A stretch of 64,000 nucleotides of DNA, taken from assembly GCA_964035755.1 (NCBI GenBank), contig CAXIVR010000004.1, positions 1,226,001 to 1,290,000 on the forward strand. The letters run 5' to 3'. Positions 20,607 to 32,387 of the stretch are shown in pieces. Both the position numbers and the translations under genes were made by a program. Origin of the DNA: Teleogryllus oceanicus (lineage: Eukaryota; Arthropoda; Insecta; Orthoptera; Gryllidae). Numbering within the stretch: position 1 is the first letter of the stretch; the number at the start of each line of letters is the position of its first letter. The notes beneath the pieces are model-generated. The model saw only the letters and a program-made list of their open reading frames with translations. It was not told the DNA's origin and ran no database searches.

Positions 20607-21330
20607 GACAACATTTTCTGTTAGAAGAAATCAGCAGCTACCTGTTTGACTTAAATTTGATCAATGTACACGTATGTTAATATTAAGGTTTTACTAATGA
20701 CATATGTTACAATAAACTGAATTCAATAAAATATAATTGACATTTAAAATAAAATATTGATTTTATTTTTTTATCTACTTTAAAATGACACTAATAATCT
20801 ATTTTAATTTGCCAAATATTTCTTGCAAATTCCATAATCATATATTTTGAAATAATAATTTTAAGTAAAATAATCTTAGAGGAATGTTGAATTCTACCAA
20901 GATTACTTTCTCTTTCTAACACAAACGTTCTTCTGACAAATAATTTTATAAAAATAATAATTTATAATTATTTTTATATTTGAATGGATTTACATTAAAG
21001 AAAACTGAATACTGAATACAATAATTCTTGTAAATTTTACGTTTACTTTACAAAATAATAAACTTCCTTTATATAAGTGGAAAATAATATGTTAAATATT
21101 ATGTTCACACTGTTAAATAAGTTTATTCATTGCTTATTTTCTGGTGATTATTTTTTTAATATATTTATTTCCTTAATTTTTATAATTATGATTTTATTTT
21201 AATAGTAATTACGAATAAAATTTGATTTTAATAACTATTGATTAATTTTTATAATAAATTTAGAGTTTTAAGACAAGGTTTTATTGAGTAATAAAGTAGA
21301 CAATTATTTATGGGGGGTGAAAAATGTCTT
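20607..21330. other. AT-rich non-coding stretch
   Basis: Very AT-rich with no recognised feature. It lies downstream of the Jockey-like ORF2 stop, and part may be its 3' UTR, although no A-rich tail on the minus strand is evident. Confidence 0.4.
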
Positions 21331-21353
21331 TGGGGAAGCGGGAACGAATTCGT

Positions 21354-21764
21354 TTAATGTGAAAATTTTTTCCCCAGATCGAAATGTTGATGAACAGGAT
21401 AATTTTTTAAAGAGTTGAAGAATTTGGAAGATTGGTTAGTGATGAATGTTTTAATTGGTTCTATTTGTAATTCTTTGTGTATTTGGCTATTGGAGATGAA
21501 CCATTCAGCCTTCAGAATTCTCCGTAAAAATTTATTTTGAATAGTTTGTATTTTCTTCATGTTTGACGCAGATGCATTACACCAAATTGGGCATGGATAT
21601 GTAAGTGATGGTCTTATTATTGCCTTGAATATTGATATACCACAATCTATTTGTAATTTGAATATGATTTTCTATCCAGGGTAAATTTATATTATTTATT
21701 TTGAGACATGGGGGATTAGTAGGTCTGCAAAGTGTGAAAATTTTTGTTTGTGTTTTAGATGGAT
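21354..21764 (-). pseudogene. Jockey-like LINE ORF2, C-terminus
   Basis: Minus-strand coding resumes at about 21764 with INPSKTQTKIFTL, then NINLPWIENHIQI, a region like IRPSLTYPCPIWCNASA, and the typical Jockey ending KKIQTIQNKFLRRILKAEW, IHKELQIEPI, stopping at 21354. It continues the ORF2 that breaks at 23405; the RT catalytic box that should lie between them is absent. Confidence 0.85.
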
Positions 21765-23404
21765 TTATTATTATTCTGTAATGATTTGCAAGACCCAGAA
21801 CATGAAAAACATAAAAAGAACAGAACTTTATTGGTCAAGGAGAAATTAAGTATGCAAAGAAAACAATGGCAACGCCGCGTGCTTATAATTCTCAGAATTA
21901 GTAGAAAAGTAAAGGGCGGAAATAGGCAACATAAACATTGGTAGAACCTGATTTTGAAACAGTTTAAAGAAAAAATCAAGTAATGAGCCACGGGTTCAAG
22001 AAATATCAGAAATTTATGAATTGTATGAAAACATTAAGAACGAAGAAGATGGCACATTATTCTGCTGTTGGAAGTGTAAAAGAACCTAGTTTTTATTGAA
22101 TTTTTCCCCAAGAACGTTTGGGACGGATTAACGTCAAACTTTCTGGAATTATAAAACAGAAAATTTGGATTAGCAAAATTAGTCACGCCGGGAATTTGTA
22201 CGGACTTGAATTATTTCAATATTTACATTTATAACGTGGGGGATTAAGAAAGAAAAGACGTTCGCAAACGATGAAAGTATGAATTTCTAACATGTTGTAC
22301 CGTGATGGGCGGGTGTTTTGAGAAAAAAGAAAGTTGTCGGATTGTAGACCAATAATGTGAAAAAGGTAGTAAGCATGAGAACGAGTTGAGTTTTGGTCGC
22401 GAGTACACGCGTTATATCGTCGTGCTGAAATTTTTAGAATTTCTTAAAATATTTAGTGGAAGTGTTTTTTCGAGAGTTTTATCGAGTAAAAGAAGTCATT
22501 GGAACATTGTGGAGATAACATTTTAATTATTTTTTTGTTAAATTCACGGGCAAAATTGTGAAAACACTATTTCGCGTAAGTAAGACATAGGAAAACATTA
22601 ACGGAAATGTGATTAGTCGCGAGAAACAATAACCGGGACTGTAAGTAACGGATTTGACAGTAAATTAGTGGCGTCCAGGAACTGGTGGCAACCGAATAAG
22701 AATTTCGTCCACGGGCGGTGCGCGAGACACCGGGCAACGACGGGCGCTGACAGTGTGCGACGCCGCAGCAAAGGGAAGTTGCATGAGTTGCATATATATA
22801 CTTTTTTTTATGCTCGAGACAAAAATACGCCAAGATTCTGTCGAAGATCAACTTTTGGCAATTAAATTAATTAAAATTACAACCATAAGATGAGGTCACG
22901 ACAGAATGCGCATTCCTGTGTGAATGAAAAGTTTGTTGATGTTTTAAGTGTGAATGGGATTATTTTTATGTTGTTTGTATTTATGTTTTTGTGTTATTTG
23001 TTTTCTTTTTGTAAACCAAATTTCATTTGTCAATTTGTTAAAATTTGCTTGCAATAAACAAATGAGCATTTAGTATGGCTCATGATTGCCTTGAATATAT
23101 GTGTGTTGTTTCTTAGTAGTTCTATAGAGATTGACCCAGGCACGAACGTGAGGTATCCCGTCTCAAGTCCGTATGGAATTAGCACGCGATTCACGCCCAG
23201 GTAAGATTGAATAATTATAGTGAGCTGCCGAGGTACGGGCGACTGAGCTAGGGCAAGGCAAATGGGGTGGATATAAGAGAAATCGGTTGCATTGTGCGCC
23301 CAGAGGTATTAAGAGAAAGGGTATTAGGTGTGTGGCGGCATTACATTGGCCGCCCTGAGAAAATGCGACGAGAAGTATATGTCAGGGACGAGAAGTTGAA
23401 TAAG
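21765..23404. other. Foreign 1.6-kb segment inside the Jockey-like ORF2
   Basis: This replaces the part of ORF2 holding the RT YxDD region. It contains a short plus-strand frame (21759-21944, QDPEHEKHKKNRTLLVKEKL) of unknown type. It also contains a GC-richer part (22640-22780), a TATA-like catatatatac at about 22790, an AATAAA at about 23053 and a GC-rich stretch at 23140-23240 that could be the end of an LTR plus leader. No protein family or clear termini were recognised. Confidence 0.4.
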
Positions 23405-25158
23405 ATGTGTTAATTTTGACACAAAACTTACGATTATATGTCAAACTTCGTCAAATGCTTGAGCAATATCCAGGAAAATTCCAATTGTATGTTCCTTTTG
23501 ATAAAAGTTTTGAGCTATTAATTCAGAAACACGTAGTAATTGGTGAGAAGTCGAATAATGAGACCGAAAACCAAATTGGTAATTTGGAATAGCTTGTATT
23601 AAGATAATGTAGGATAAAAGACGGGGGTAATAGTTTTTCAAAAATTTTTGATAATTAAGATAAGAGACTAATAAGTCTGAGTTTAAGGGGAAAATGAGGA
23701 TCCTTGCCTGGTTTAATATGGGATAACGTAGGCTAATTTCCATGATTGTGGAAAATAAGAAATACGAAGCATTGAATTACAGGAGAAATTTGTTAGCTTG
23801 ATAAAATTTTCAATTACGTTCTTTTATCATTTTTTTGTAATAGAATCATAGCCTGATGTTTTGTGAATATTCAATTTTCGTGTTATTTTTTGAACTTCTA
23901 CAGGAGAAATAAATTTTATTTTTGAAGGGACTGAATAAAGTGGACAAGAGATGAAAAATTCAACTTCGTTATTAAATATTTGATCTATAATAGGGTTGGG
24001 GGTAAAAGTTTTAAGTTTTGAATTAAATTTGATTTTTGAAAATCAGTATAGGCAGATATAGTGCCGTTGTTTAATATTGGTATAGGGGAATAAGATTTTG
24101 TTAATTTTTTAATTGTTGATCATTGTGGTCTGGTTTTTGTGCAATGTAATTTTGAAATTTGTCTAATTCATATTGGTCTATACGTAATTTGATAATACGT
24201 GATAACTTGTTGATTTTTCTTTTAATGTCAGGGCGACGAGTTTGTTGCCAGAATCGTCTTAGGTTATGTTTGGATTTAATAAGATTTAAGATATTTATAG
24301 GGAGAGATCGAGTATGTATGTACTAGGATTTTTATATGCATCTAGAATTATTTTAGTAAACTTTTCGATTTCTATATCAATTTTTTGAGTATTATCTAAG
24401 TTTTTTGGGAAGATAAAATTTGATTCTATATATGAACGATATTTATTCCAGTTTTTTCGCATGTTATGAAGAGGATAATTAATTTTTAATAGTGAAGAAT
24501 TAAACCATATTTTAATACAGAGATGTTCAGAATCTAATTCAGGGAGTGGAGATGGAAAGAATTGTAAATTAACATTTTTTGTAATTATATCTAAAATATC
24601 TGGTATTATATTGTTGTGATTAGAGTAATAGGTTGGTTCAAAGGGAGCATGAATGTCTAAATTATTTGTATTATATATTGTTGTAGAGAATACAGAGGAT
24701 TTGTTGAGTTGCAACCCCAAGAAGTGTTTGTTTAATTTCCCCCATGAGAATAATTGGATTAGAAGATTGTAAAATGTTGTAAATTTGAGTAGGAAATGGT
24801 TTGTTTGGTGGTTTATAAATGGAATATAAAGAGTAAATTGTATTATTTATTTTAATTTCTACTGCTATACATTCTAAAATGCCAGATGTAGGAAAAAATG
24901 TTTGTTGATGAAATATAGTATTCTTATTATTATTGCTACTCTCCCAGAACCATGATCAGAATCTCTATCATTTCTATAAATTTTATAACGTTTTAAATAC
25001 ACCTTTTCTTTAGCGGTCAGATGAGTCTCAGAAATACATGCTATGTCCATATTATGGTATGATAGAAAGTGATTAAAAATATGTTGTTGTCGTTTTAGTT
25101 CATTAGAGTTCCTGTTTAGTAGTGTTATATTTAGATTTCTATTGTTAATAATGGTCAT
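23405..25158 (-). pseudogene. Jockey-like LINE ORF2: endonuclease and RT N-terminal half
   Basis: ORF2 starts at ATG 25158 with an APE-type endonuclease: HNMDIACISETHLTAKEK, YKIYRNDRDSDHGSGRVA, then (24720-24295) APFEPTYYSN, NIIPDILDI and ELDSEHLCIKIWF. RT follows with PNYQFGFRSHYSTSHQLL and IGIFLDIAQAFDEV, after which a TGA replaces the expected Trp codon. Several other stops and frameshifts are present. Sequence beyond 23405 is unrelated until ORF2 resumes at 21764. Confidence 0.85.
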
Positions 25159-25374
25159 TTAAAAGTGGGAGTAGAAGGTTTTGTAATAAAGTTTGAATTT
25201 GTGGGATAAGTGTAGAAATAACTTGTTGAATTATGCTGGAAATTAAAGCTGTGTAATTTGAAGTAGAAGGGTTTTGTTTTAATATATCATAATAAGGAAT
25301 TTTGGGGATTTGATTATAAATTGGAGGTTAGGATATTTGTATTTGAAGGGTTTTTTTTGAATAGGATTGTTATG

Positions 25375-26674
25375 TTAAAATTTTTGAGTTTCGGTAAGTC
25401 TGAAAAATTTTTGTGCATTTAATTTTGGAGAAGTAAAATTCAAATTTTGATTTATTAACATATGTGAATTTGAATTATTAGTTTGATTTGGTTTCAGTAA
25501 ATCTTTATATACTGAACAACCTTTGTAATTACCAGTCTGATTTCCGACGCAATTACAACAAATAGGAGGGGTAGATTTCGGAAGAGGACAGTTCGAATAA
25601 TGATGGTTTTCAGTACATCTTACACAACGTGGTATTAATCTACAATTGGCTTGTGTATGGTAGAATTTTTGGCATCTCCTACATTGAATCGGTTGGTTAT
25701 TTGATACTTTTGCTTGAACTTTTATGACACTATGAAACATTTTCTCGAATTTGAAGATTTTAGAAGCTTCTGGACTTTTAGTAAGTTCTATTGAGCAAAT
25801 TTGTATAGGTTCACGTTGTTTGTTAAATAATCTGTATATCTTTTGCACTGGATAGTTAAGTTTCATTAATTCATTGAAAATATTTCATTTGAGTAGATAG
25901 GTATTTTTTTTGAATAAAACTGTGATTGTTTTAATAGTAGGGTCGATAAGAGTAATATTTGAATATTTTTGTACACAAAATTATTTATATTTTCTAAAAT
26001 CTTCAATTGTTTAAAATTAATTTGACATTATTTTTAATAGTTTTGTTGTGAAATCATTTTCAACATTACTTTTTATATCTTGAAGAAAATTACTAAAGTT
26101 GTAAACGTTTGAAACAATTATTAGCGGAATTGAAACTATTGGACGTTCTTCATTAGTGTCTTGTAGTTCTGCTAATAGTCCAAATATATTTTGAAGTGGA
26201 ATTCCCGTTGTAGTCGTGTTGTAATTAAAAGTTGTAGATCTTTTACCTGGTTGTAGTAGTAATGAAGAACCTTCTCTTTGTCAAATATATTTGGGATTGA
26301 TGTTTATTGATGATGGTACAGGAATATTAGATTGACAATTTGACGAAGTAGTTGCTGGTGAGAGATTGTGAGGGATCGAGGTAACTGGAAGTAATTCTGT
26401 ATATTCACCTTGTTGAGGTACATGAGTTGATGTATTAGATAAGTTAATTGTTTGGTTTTGAGGCATAGGTAAAGAAGAATCAAATGTTGCTGATGTTCTG
26501 TGAAGCCCATAGTTGTTTTGATAATATAAGCCAGGAATTATCACTTGCAGATTGTATATGGTGGTTATTCTTTTTAAGAATTTCGGCATTCTGTTGTATA
26601 CAAGTATTATCTTGAAGCGTGCCGATGGAAGCAATACTAGCGACATTCTGTGTACTGGTTGTTTGAAAAGACAT
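25375..26674 (-). pseudogene. Jockey-like LINE ORF1 (Gag-like, zinc knuckles)
   Basis: Starting near ATG 26674 (MSFQTTSTQNVASIAS), a Ser/Thr/Asn-rich N-terminal region is followed by a PRE-like segment (MKLNYPVQKIYRLFNKQR, SIELTKSPEASKIF). Three CCHC knuckles come next: CRRCQKFYHTQANC, CVRCTENHHYSNC and CCNCVGNQTGNYKGC. The order PRE then three knuckles is typical of Jockey-clade ORF1 proteins that bind RNA. Frameshifts lie around 26280 and 25870-26040. Confidence 0.88.
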
Positions 26675-26699
26675 ATACTCCTTGCAGAGGATCGAGGCA

Positions 26700-27097
26700 C
26701 CGATGTTAATTGATTTGTTTGTTTATTATCAATTAATAGTCCGAATCAATGATATATTAACACACCCGAGTAAGATAAGTCACTTTAAATAGTAAATTTC
26801 AGGAGAATATTTGATATGTCACCATTCATACCTCTGGTGATTATATTTTGAAAAGTTTCTTCATTTCGTAATTAAATTACCACCTATTGCATATAATTCA
26901 CCAACCATTATTGAAATCATATAGGCTTATTCAGTATGAGTAAAATATGAGTTCATTGAAAACTAAAGCAGCGTAATTCAAAGACAAACCAAAAGGTTTT
27001 TTTAATGGAAGTAAAGTGTAGAACTTTTCCATATTATCCACTGGATTTACCAACATTTGATGAAAAACTTGTCTTTTTGAAACACATGCATATCCAC
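26700..27097. other. Spacer between Jockey-like LINE and T copy 2
   Basis: No recognised feature. The short minus-strand frame at 26931-27119 has no motif. Confidence 0.35.
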
Positions 27098-27317
27098 TAG
27101 GGTGTTCCTTATATGGCAAATATTGTTTTGCTACTTTTTAGGGGCTCATGCCCTAAATATTTTCCATTGGATCAAATTTACTGAAAAATAAAATTTCATC
27201 TCCATGGGCCGACATTAACTCGTGCGGACTTGAGCGCGAAATTTGAATGTAAGAGGTAATTGGTTTTGTTGTGGAAAAGTCAGTGGAAAACTACTGATAC
27301 ATGTTAAATATATTATA

Positions 27318-27360
<43 letters not shown>

Positions 27361-28105
27361 GACATGACAATCAGAATCATTCTAATAAATACCATTATAC
27401 CGCATACAGTGTCTAATTTTTTAGCTACTTTTTAAATTGTGGGTTCTATCCTTTCATGTGATTTTAGAACTTTTGAAAAGCAGATATCTTGACAATGAGT
27501 TTTTACTGCTGCTGTACACTGAAACTACAATTTGACATAAACAGTTACAAACACTGAAAGACATTTTTAAGAATTACATCACATATTTTACATTCAAACG
27601 CACATTGTAAAATAATTTCGTATATGTGATGACACGGGAAGAACAACCTTGTCCAAATTTTCTTCAAGAACTACACATGCTCCTTTAAAACGTCAAGTGG
27701 TCGATGCAGTTGTGTCAGAGCAAAGAATTTGTACATGTCCCCGAAACCACATTCCAAACAGCGTTAGTGTGCTCTTTACCAGAAGAGTTCCGCAATTTTG
27801 GAAAGCCAGTGAGTTGCTGACTGTCCCCAAATGTAAGAACATTTGGAAGTCTTTCTTCTTGTGGGTCCCTGGCATTTAATGCAGACTACAGTTTACCATC
27901 CCAATGAACAATGAGAATTTCAGATAAATTACTCTTGAAAGCCGATTTATCTGTTTCTTAACGTTCTCCTCTCTTCTTGTGTCTGATTCAAAGAAAAGAA
28001 GATTTATTAATAGAGAGTTCTTCGGGTATTGTGGTCAAGTGCCTCTGCTGAAGGATGTATACAGAATCTATCAGCTGATCAATTACTGAGGCAGGAGTAT
28101 TTTAC
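27098..28105 (-). pseudogene. T transposon copy 2, C-terminal half with left inverted repeat
   Basis: It begins TAGGGTGTTCCTTATATGGC (27098), like the left end of T at 11979. Read on the minus strand, it encodes ASVIDQLIDSVYIL, LSINKSS, then SEILIVHWDGKL (about 27935-27895), and CSDTTAST (about 27700), followed in another frame by GACVVLEENLDKV and HIYEIILQCAFECK (to about 27530). A stop follows HWDGKL and frames shift repeatedly. The stretch from about 27480 down to 27220 has lost recognisable coding, and a (TC)n run lies at 27318-27358. At about 28105 the sequence passes abruptly into a LINE RNase H. Confidence 0.82.
27318..27358. repeat. (TC)n microsatellite
   Basis: About 20 TC dinucleotides inside T copy 2. 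Confidence 0.95.
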
Positions 28106-28129
28106 AAACTTTTTGAAATCTTGGAAAGT

Positions 28130-29117
28130 GCCTTGAATTTGGTTGTCGGCGGATGTAAATGATGTGGCTACTTTAGCGGCTGCATCAGCTTTCCCGTTGC
28201 CAATGAGTTTTTTGTGCCAGGAGATTCATATTATTTCTATATGGGTCCCACTTACAGCTTGATTTTCTAGGATCTCCTGATTTTTTTGGATAATTGGATT
28301 GGAAGTGAATTTGTTCTCAATGACTCTGAGTAGATAGCTAGCCTGAAAAAATGCAACGGGAGTGTCTTTTAGAGTCGTAACGCTAAGTACAATGGCTTGA
28401 AAGACTGCCCATGCCTCACAGGTAGCTATGGAGAAGTAATCCGGGAGGCGGTGAGAGTCAATTTATTAATTGAAAACTGGTATAGCACAGCCTGCAATAC
28501 TGTCACGTTTAGACCCGTCTGGGTAGACTTGGTAGTAATTGTTGTATTCTTGGAGTAGTGTAGATATTATTTCTTGTAGCCTACCAATAGGTTCAGTGAT
28601 GTTCGTTGGGTTTTTTACGAGGTCGGTGTTAGTTGTGATATTAAAGTTCTGCCAGGGTGGGATAGGATGATTGCGCCTTGGAATGCAAAGTGGTTTGGCG
28701 ATATTGATTTTTTCTGTCTATTAAGGGAGTCTATATCTGAGCGGTAATATGAGCTGTAAGCTGGATTCATATATGCTAAATTTAAGATTGTTAAAGATAA
28801 TTGAATTACTAGGGTTGGGGGGAATGCTAAATGTGGAATAGGCAGAGGTTATGAACGTTTCTTCTCAATTCCAATGGTAGTTGTCTTGCTTCTACAACTA
28901 GACTGTTACATGGACTGGTTCTGAAAGCTTCAAGACTTACACGGCTTGCATTGTTGATCATACGATTTAGGGTATTCACAACCTTTTTTGAAGCTGAGCT
29001 GTAGACTATTGTCCCGTAATATGGCTTAGATTGAATCAGAACCTAATATATGTTGAGCAAGCATTCGACTTGTGCTCCGCATTTGATGGAAGATAACTTT
29101 TTGATCATATTAAGTCG
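28130..29117 (-). pseudogene. I-like LINE ORF2: RT C-terminal domain and RNase H
   Basis: From 29117: RLNMIKKLSSIK, ECLLNIYQ or similar, SKPYYGTIVYSSASKK, LNRMINNASRVSLEAFRTSP and LVVEARQLPLELRR, the usual region after the RT of I/R1-type LINEs. Then an RNase H with DGSKRDSIAGCAIPVFN, FSIATCEAWAVFQAIVLS, and ISWHKKLIGNGKADAAAKVA (the last matching the His-to-Asp end of RNase H). Multiple stops show decay. Confidence 0.85.
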
Positions 29118-30817
29118 TTTTTACTTTCTCGTATACGTAGTACGTATGTACGGAGTAATATACGTAGTATAGAGAAAGTTATGTAATGCTGCGCAAAAAT
29201 ACGGGGAATTTTCGGCGGAAAAAAATTCATTCACGGGCTCTGGTGACGAAGAAGTGCATTAAACCAGTTGCCAAACTAAGAAAAAAAACCCTCTAACATG
29301 TGGTGTAGGCAGAATCCCTTTTTTGTGGGTTCTTGATGCCGAAATACCAATTGGAAGCAAAACGTCCGTCCGTCCGTCCGTCCGTCCGTCCGTCCGTCCG
29401 TCCGTCCGTCCGTCCGTCCGTCCGTCCGTCTCTGTCCGTCTGTCTGTCCGTCCGTGAACACTACTAGCCCATAAACCACAGGTACGATCTTTTTCAAATT
29501 GAAGAAACCTACGTCGATCTGGCTGTAGTAGAACCTTTGAAATTTTGAGAACAATTTTTTAAAATTTGGGGGTACTTTACATGAAGCCCCCCGAACATTT
29601 TCAAAATTTTCTGAAAAGCGGCTCCAAATTTTTTCTTTAAATTTCATGTAAGAATAGAGTAAAATGCATTTATTAAGTTGGTATTGGTCTGATTTTTACC
29701 GTTAACTCTGAATTTTTGAAAATTGCAAAATTTGAATTTTGTTCGGCGTCTTCCTACAACTGCAAAATTGAAGATAGAGATTTTTCCTTCAAATAAAATT
29801 TGTTGTGCATAAACAGTTTTTTCAATAATATCATGTACATTGTTTCGGGAGTGTTAGTAGTTTTCGTGCAATAGAGCATGCAATATGTGCAATTTTAAAA
29901 AATTACAATAACAAGATTTTCTCAAAAATAGCTTCAATTGTTTAATCAAATTTTTGAATCGGTTAGTGTCAAACGAACGCTATACGATGACATAAACGCC
30001 ATATTGCTCTATTCCTTTGTTGTTGTTTTTTCACAAATTACAAAATTGTAATTTTTTTGACATGACTCTCACGTCGGTAATACTTACTATAGAGGCAATT
30101 TCTTCACAGTATTTTATTTACTTATACATGTTCTTTAAAAGTTTCAAATAAAGTTTCTCGAAAACTCAATAGTTTTCACAAATGAGTTCAAAATTCCGCA
30201 TTTTGAGAAATGCTCAAACGCCATTTTTCAAAAAGGCTCCAATTTTTTTCTTCACATTTTTCCAATTGATACTGATATATGCTCTGTTTAATATGACGTA
30301 AAGTTCATTTTGGTTTATTCATTTTTTCTTCAAAAATTACACAAATGTATTTTTTTGTAAATACCTCTGAATCCGTTTATACGGACATTTTCATCGATTT
30401 GTATGCATTATTAAAATTGTGAGTGGAAGTGCTTCAAATGACATTAAATGAAGTTTTTCGAAAACTAAATAGATTCTTGTGAAGAAGGGCTTTAAATTTC
30501 GCATCTACAGTAGTGCTTAATCGCCATTTTGTTAAAAACCGCATTAAATTTTTCAATGAAAATTTCTATTTAGGACGTGGTTTTACTCTTCTTTAATATT
30601 CTTGAAGTAATATTTCGTTTGTACTACTAGGGAAGCAAAAAGGGGAGATCATATAAAATAGTACTTTAGGCGACGATAGATGGCAGCTGCGTTGAGAATG
30701 GAGCAAAACCTTAAAGCACCAAGGAACCAAGGAAATAAGAAACCAACACACAACCACACCAAGGAAATAAGAAAACTACACTACGAGAAAGTATGTGCCA
30801 TTCTGCAACACCTGCAG
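29118..30817. repeat. R element copy 2, full length, inserted in the LINE
   Basis: It interrupts the LINE between the codons for VECK (right side) and RLNM (left side), which defines its extent to within a few bases. Near the left end TACTTTCTCGTA (29122-29133) is mirrored by TACGAGAAAGTA (30782-30793), and 24 bp follow the right copy (to cacctgcag). The bases TTT occur at both junctions, a possible 3-bp duplication. Internal units of about 300 bp recur (near 29600, 29905, 30225, 30525), each with a segment like ctcaaaaa...ggctccaattttt. A minus-strand frame at 29647-29276 (RGASCKVPPN ... FTDGQTDGQ) is the only coding hint. Confidence 0.8.
29363..29455. repeat. (CCGT)n microsatellite
   Basis: About 17 uninterrupted CCGT units and a degraded tail in the left part of R copy 2. 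Shorter CCGT/CTGT traces occur at the same place in copies 1 and 3, so the array expanded from an element-borne seed. Confidence 0.95.
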
Positions 30818-31969
30818 TTTACATTCAACATTAGGAGCCGATATATTCTGTTTCCACGAATGTTTAGAATCGTATAGTATACACAGAATTTTGCACACAT
30901 AAGTCCTTTTCAATTGGTGATCATCCAGTTTAAGAACAGCTTTATCATTATCTTCATTTCGTCTTCTTGTGAACACTATAAACTCTGATTTAGTCTTCGA
31001 GATAGTAATTGAGTATCTCGAAGACTGTCAGAGACTGTCTCGAAGGCATTGGTTGACAAGTTGGTGGTTCTGTCTACTTATTCTTGCATAATACTTTTAG
31101 TAACCTTAAGGTTTTTACCACTATATATGAAGGTAATATCATCTGCATAAAGAAATATTTTTACTGGGTATTGTATTAAACTGCTTGCTTCATTAATTGC
31201 TAGGAGGAATAATAGAACACTAAGCACAGATCCTTGTGGTAAATCATTCATCATCTCAGTAAGATATGATGAAGTCTCTAGAATTGTGACCCTACGGTAT
31301 CTGTTTTTAAGGAAATTGTTAATGAATGCCAACATATTTCCTAATATGGGATATAGCAAGAATGGATTGTCTTTCTTTATATACCATTTCATATGCTTTT
31401 TCAATGTCCATTGAAACCACCACTTCATGTTCTTTCATAGCTACGGCATCACATATTATAGTATCGACATTTACCAGATCATTTGTCGATCTGAAGGTTT
31501 TTAAGGCGCTTTGGTATGGCGTGACTAAGTTGCGATTTTACAATATCCATTTCAGGCGGCGACAAGCCATATTTTCTAATATCTTGCAGATGTTATTTGT
31601 TAGGGAAATTGGCCTGTAATTCGTGGATAGAGTATGATCTTTGTTAGGTTTGGGTATGGGGATAACTATAGCTTCTGGGTCGGGAAACTGTTGTTCAGTT
31701 CAGATGTGATTATAAACATTTAGTAAATACTGGAGTCCTCCTTCAGGAAGGTTCTTCAAAAAACCGTTTGGGACCTTATCGGGTCCAGGTGCAGAATTTC
31801 TGCTCAGATCTATGTAAAGAAGTTCTTCCATAAGGAATGATTTGTTGTAGTATTCGTTATTCTCCTTAGTTAATAGTATAATGTTTTGATTATCTAAATT
31901 TCTCCTTGAGGGGCTTGTAGATAGGGATTTTGGGGGAGGGGTATTTATTCCTATCTGAATTTTGAGCAA
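30818..31969 (-). pseudogene. I-like LINE ORF2: reverse transcriptase core
   Basis: From 31969: an upstream RT segment ending RNSAPGPDKVPNGFLKNLPE (fingers). From 31428: NDLPQGSVLSVLLFLLAINE and the catalytic box KIFLYADDITFIYSGK (YADD). From 30976: FTRRRNEDNDKAVLKLDD and KILCILYDSKHSWKQNIS, ending VECK at 30818, where R copy 2 interrupts. A LINE of this type uses this enzyme for target-primed reverse transcription. The frame is broken by stops. Confidence 0.88.
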
Positions 31970-32387
31970 AAGTGTTTGCTAAAAGGTTACATACTTCTTG
32001 AGATCCAACATGTTTTAAGCCAGTACTGTCAATAAGATATCTATAAAAACTGAGAATATTTATTCCACTAATGGCTTTTACTTTATGCCATATCTATGAT
32101 ATAGCAGATTGATGTGTCATGGAAAATGTGAACTATTTCCATGATTTGATCATTGTGGATTTGAGAGTAAGTCTGCAAAAGCTCTTGCTTTCCTGTAAGC
32201 AATACCATTTACAATGGTTTTGTTTTTCTTAAATTTCCTGTATGCCCTTTTTTATTTTTAATGGCTATAGTACATTGCTCATTCTACCATGGGTCTTCCT
32301 TGGAAGTTCTTGCTGCTTCTAGAATAAGTGAAGTGAAGTCTTGCACAAATCTGTTAACCTCTTGAGAGTTCAGGTTGATTGGTTGAT

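Noticed and set aside
27318..29455. Short tandem arrays as a CRISPR-like array
   Set aside because: These are simple microsatellites with no spacers, and the DNA is eukaryotic.
29276..29647. A 123-residue protein with TDGRTDG repeats
   Set aside because: The repeat is the translation of a (CCGT)n microsatellite, and the frame lies inside the R repeat. Only the short GASCKV segment has any cross-copy support.
29118..30817. R as a Helitron, because copy 1 ends CTAG followed by T
   Set aside because: Copy 2 ends GCAG, the left tip does not begin TC next to a host A, and mirrored tips are present, so the Helitron rules are not met.
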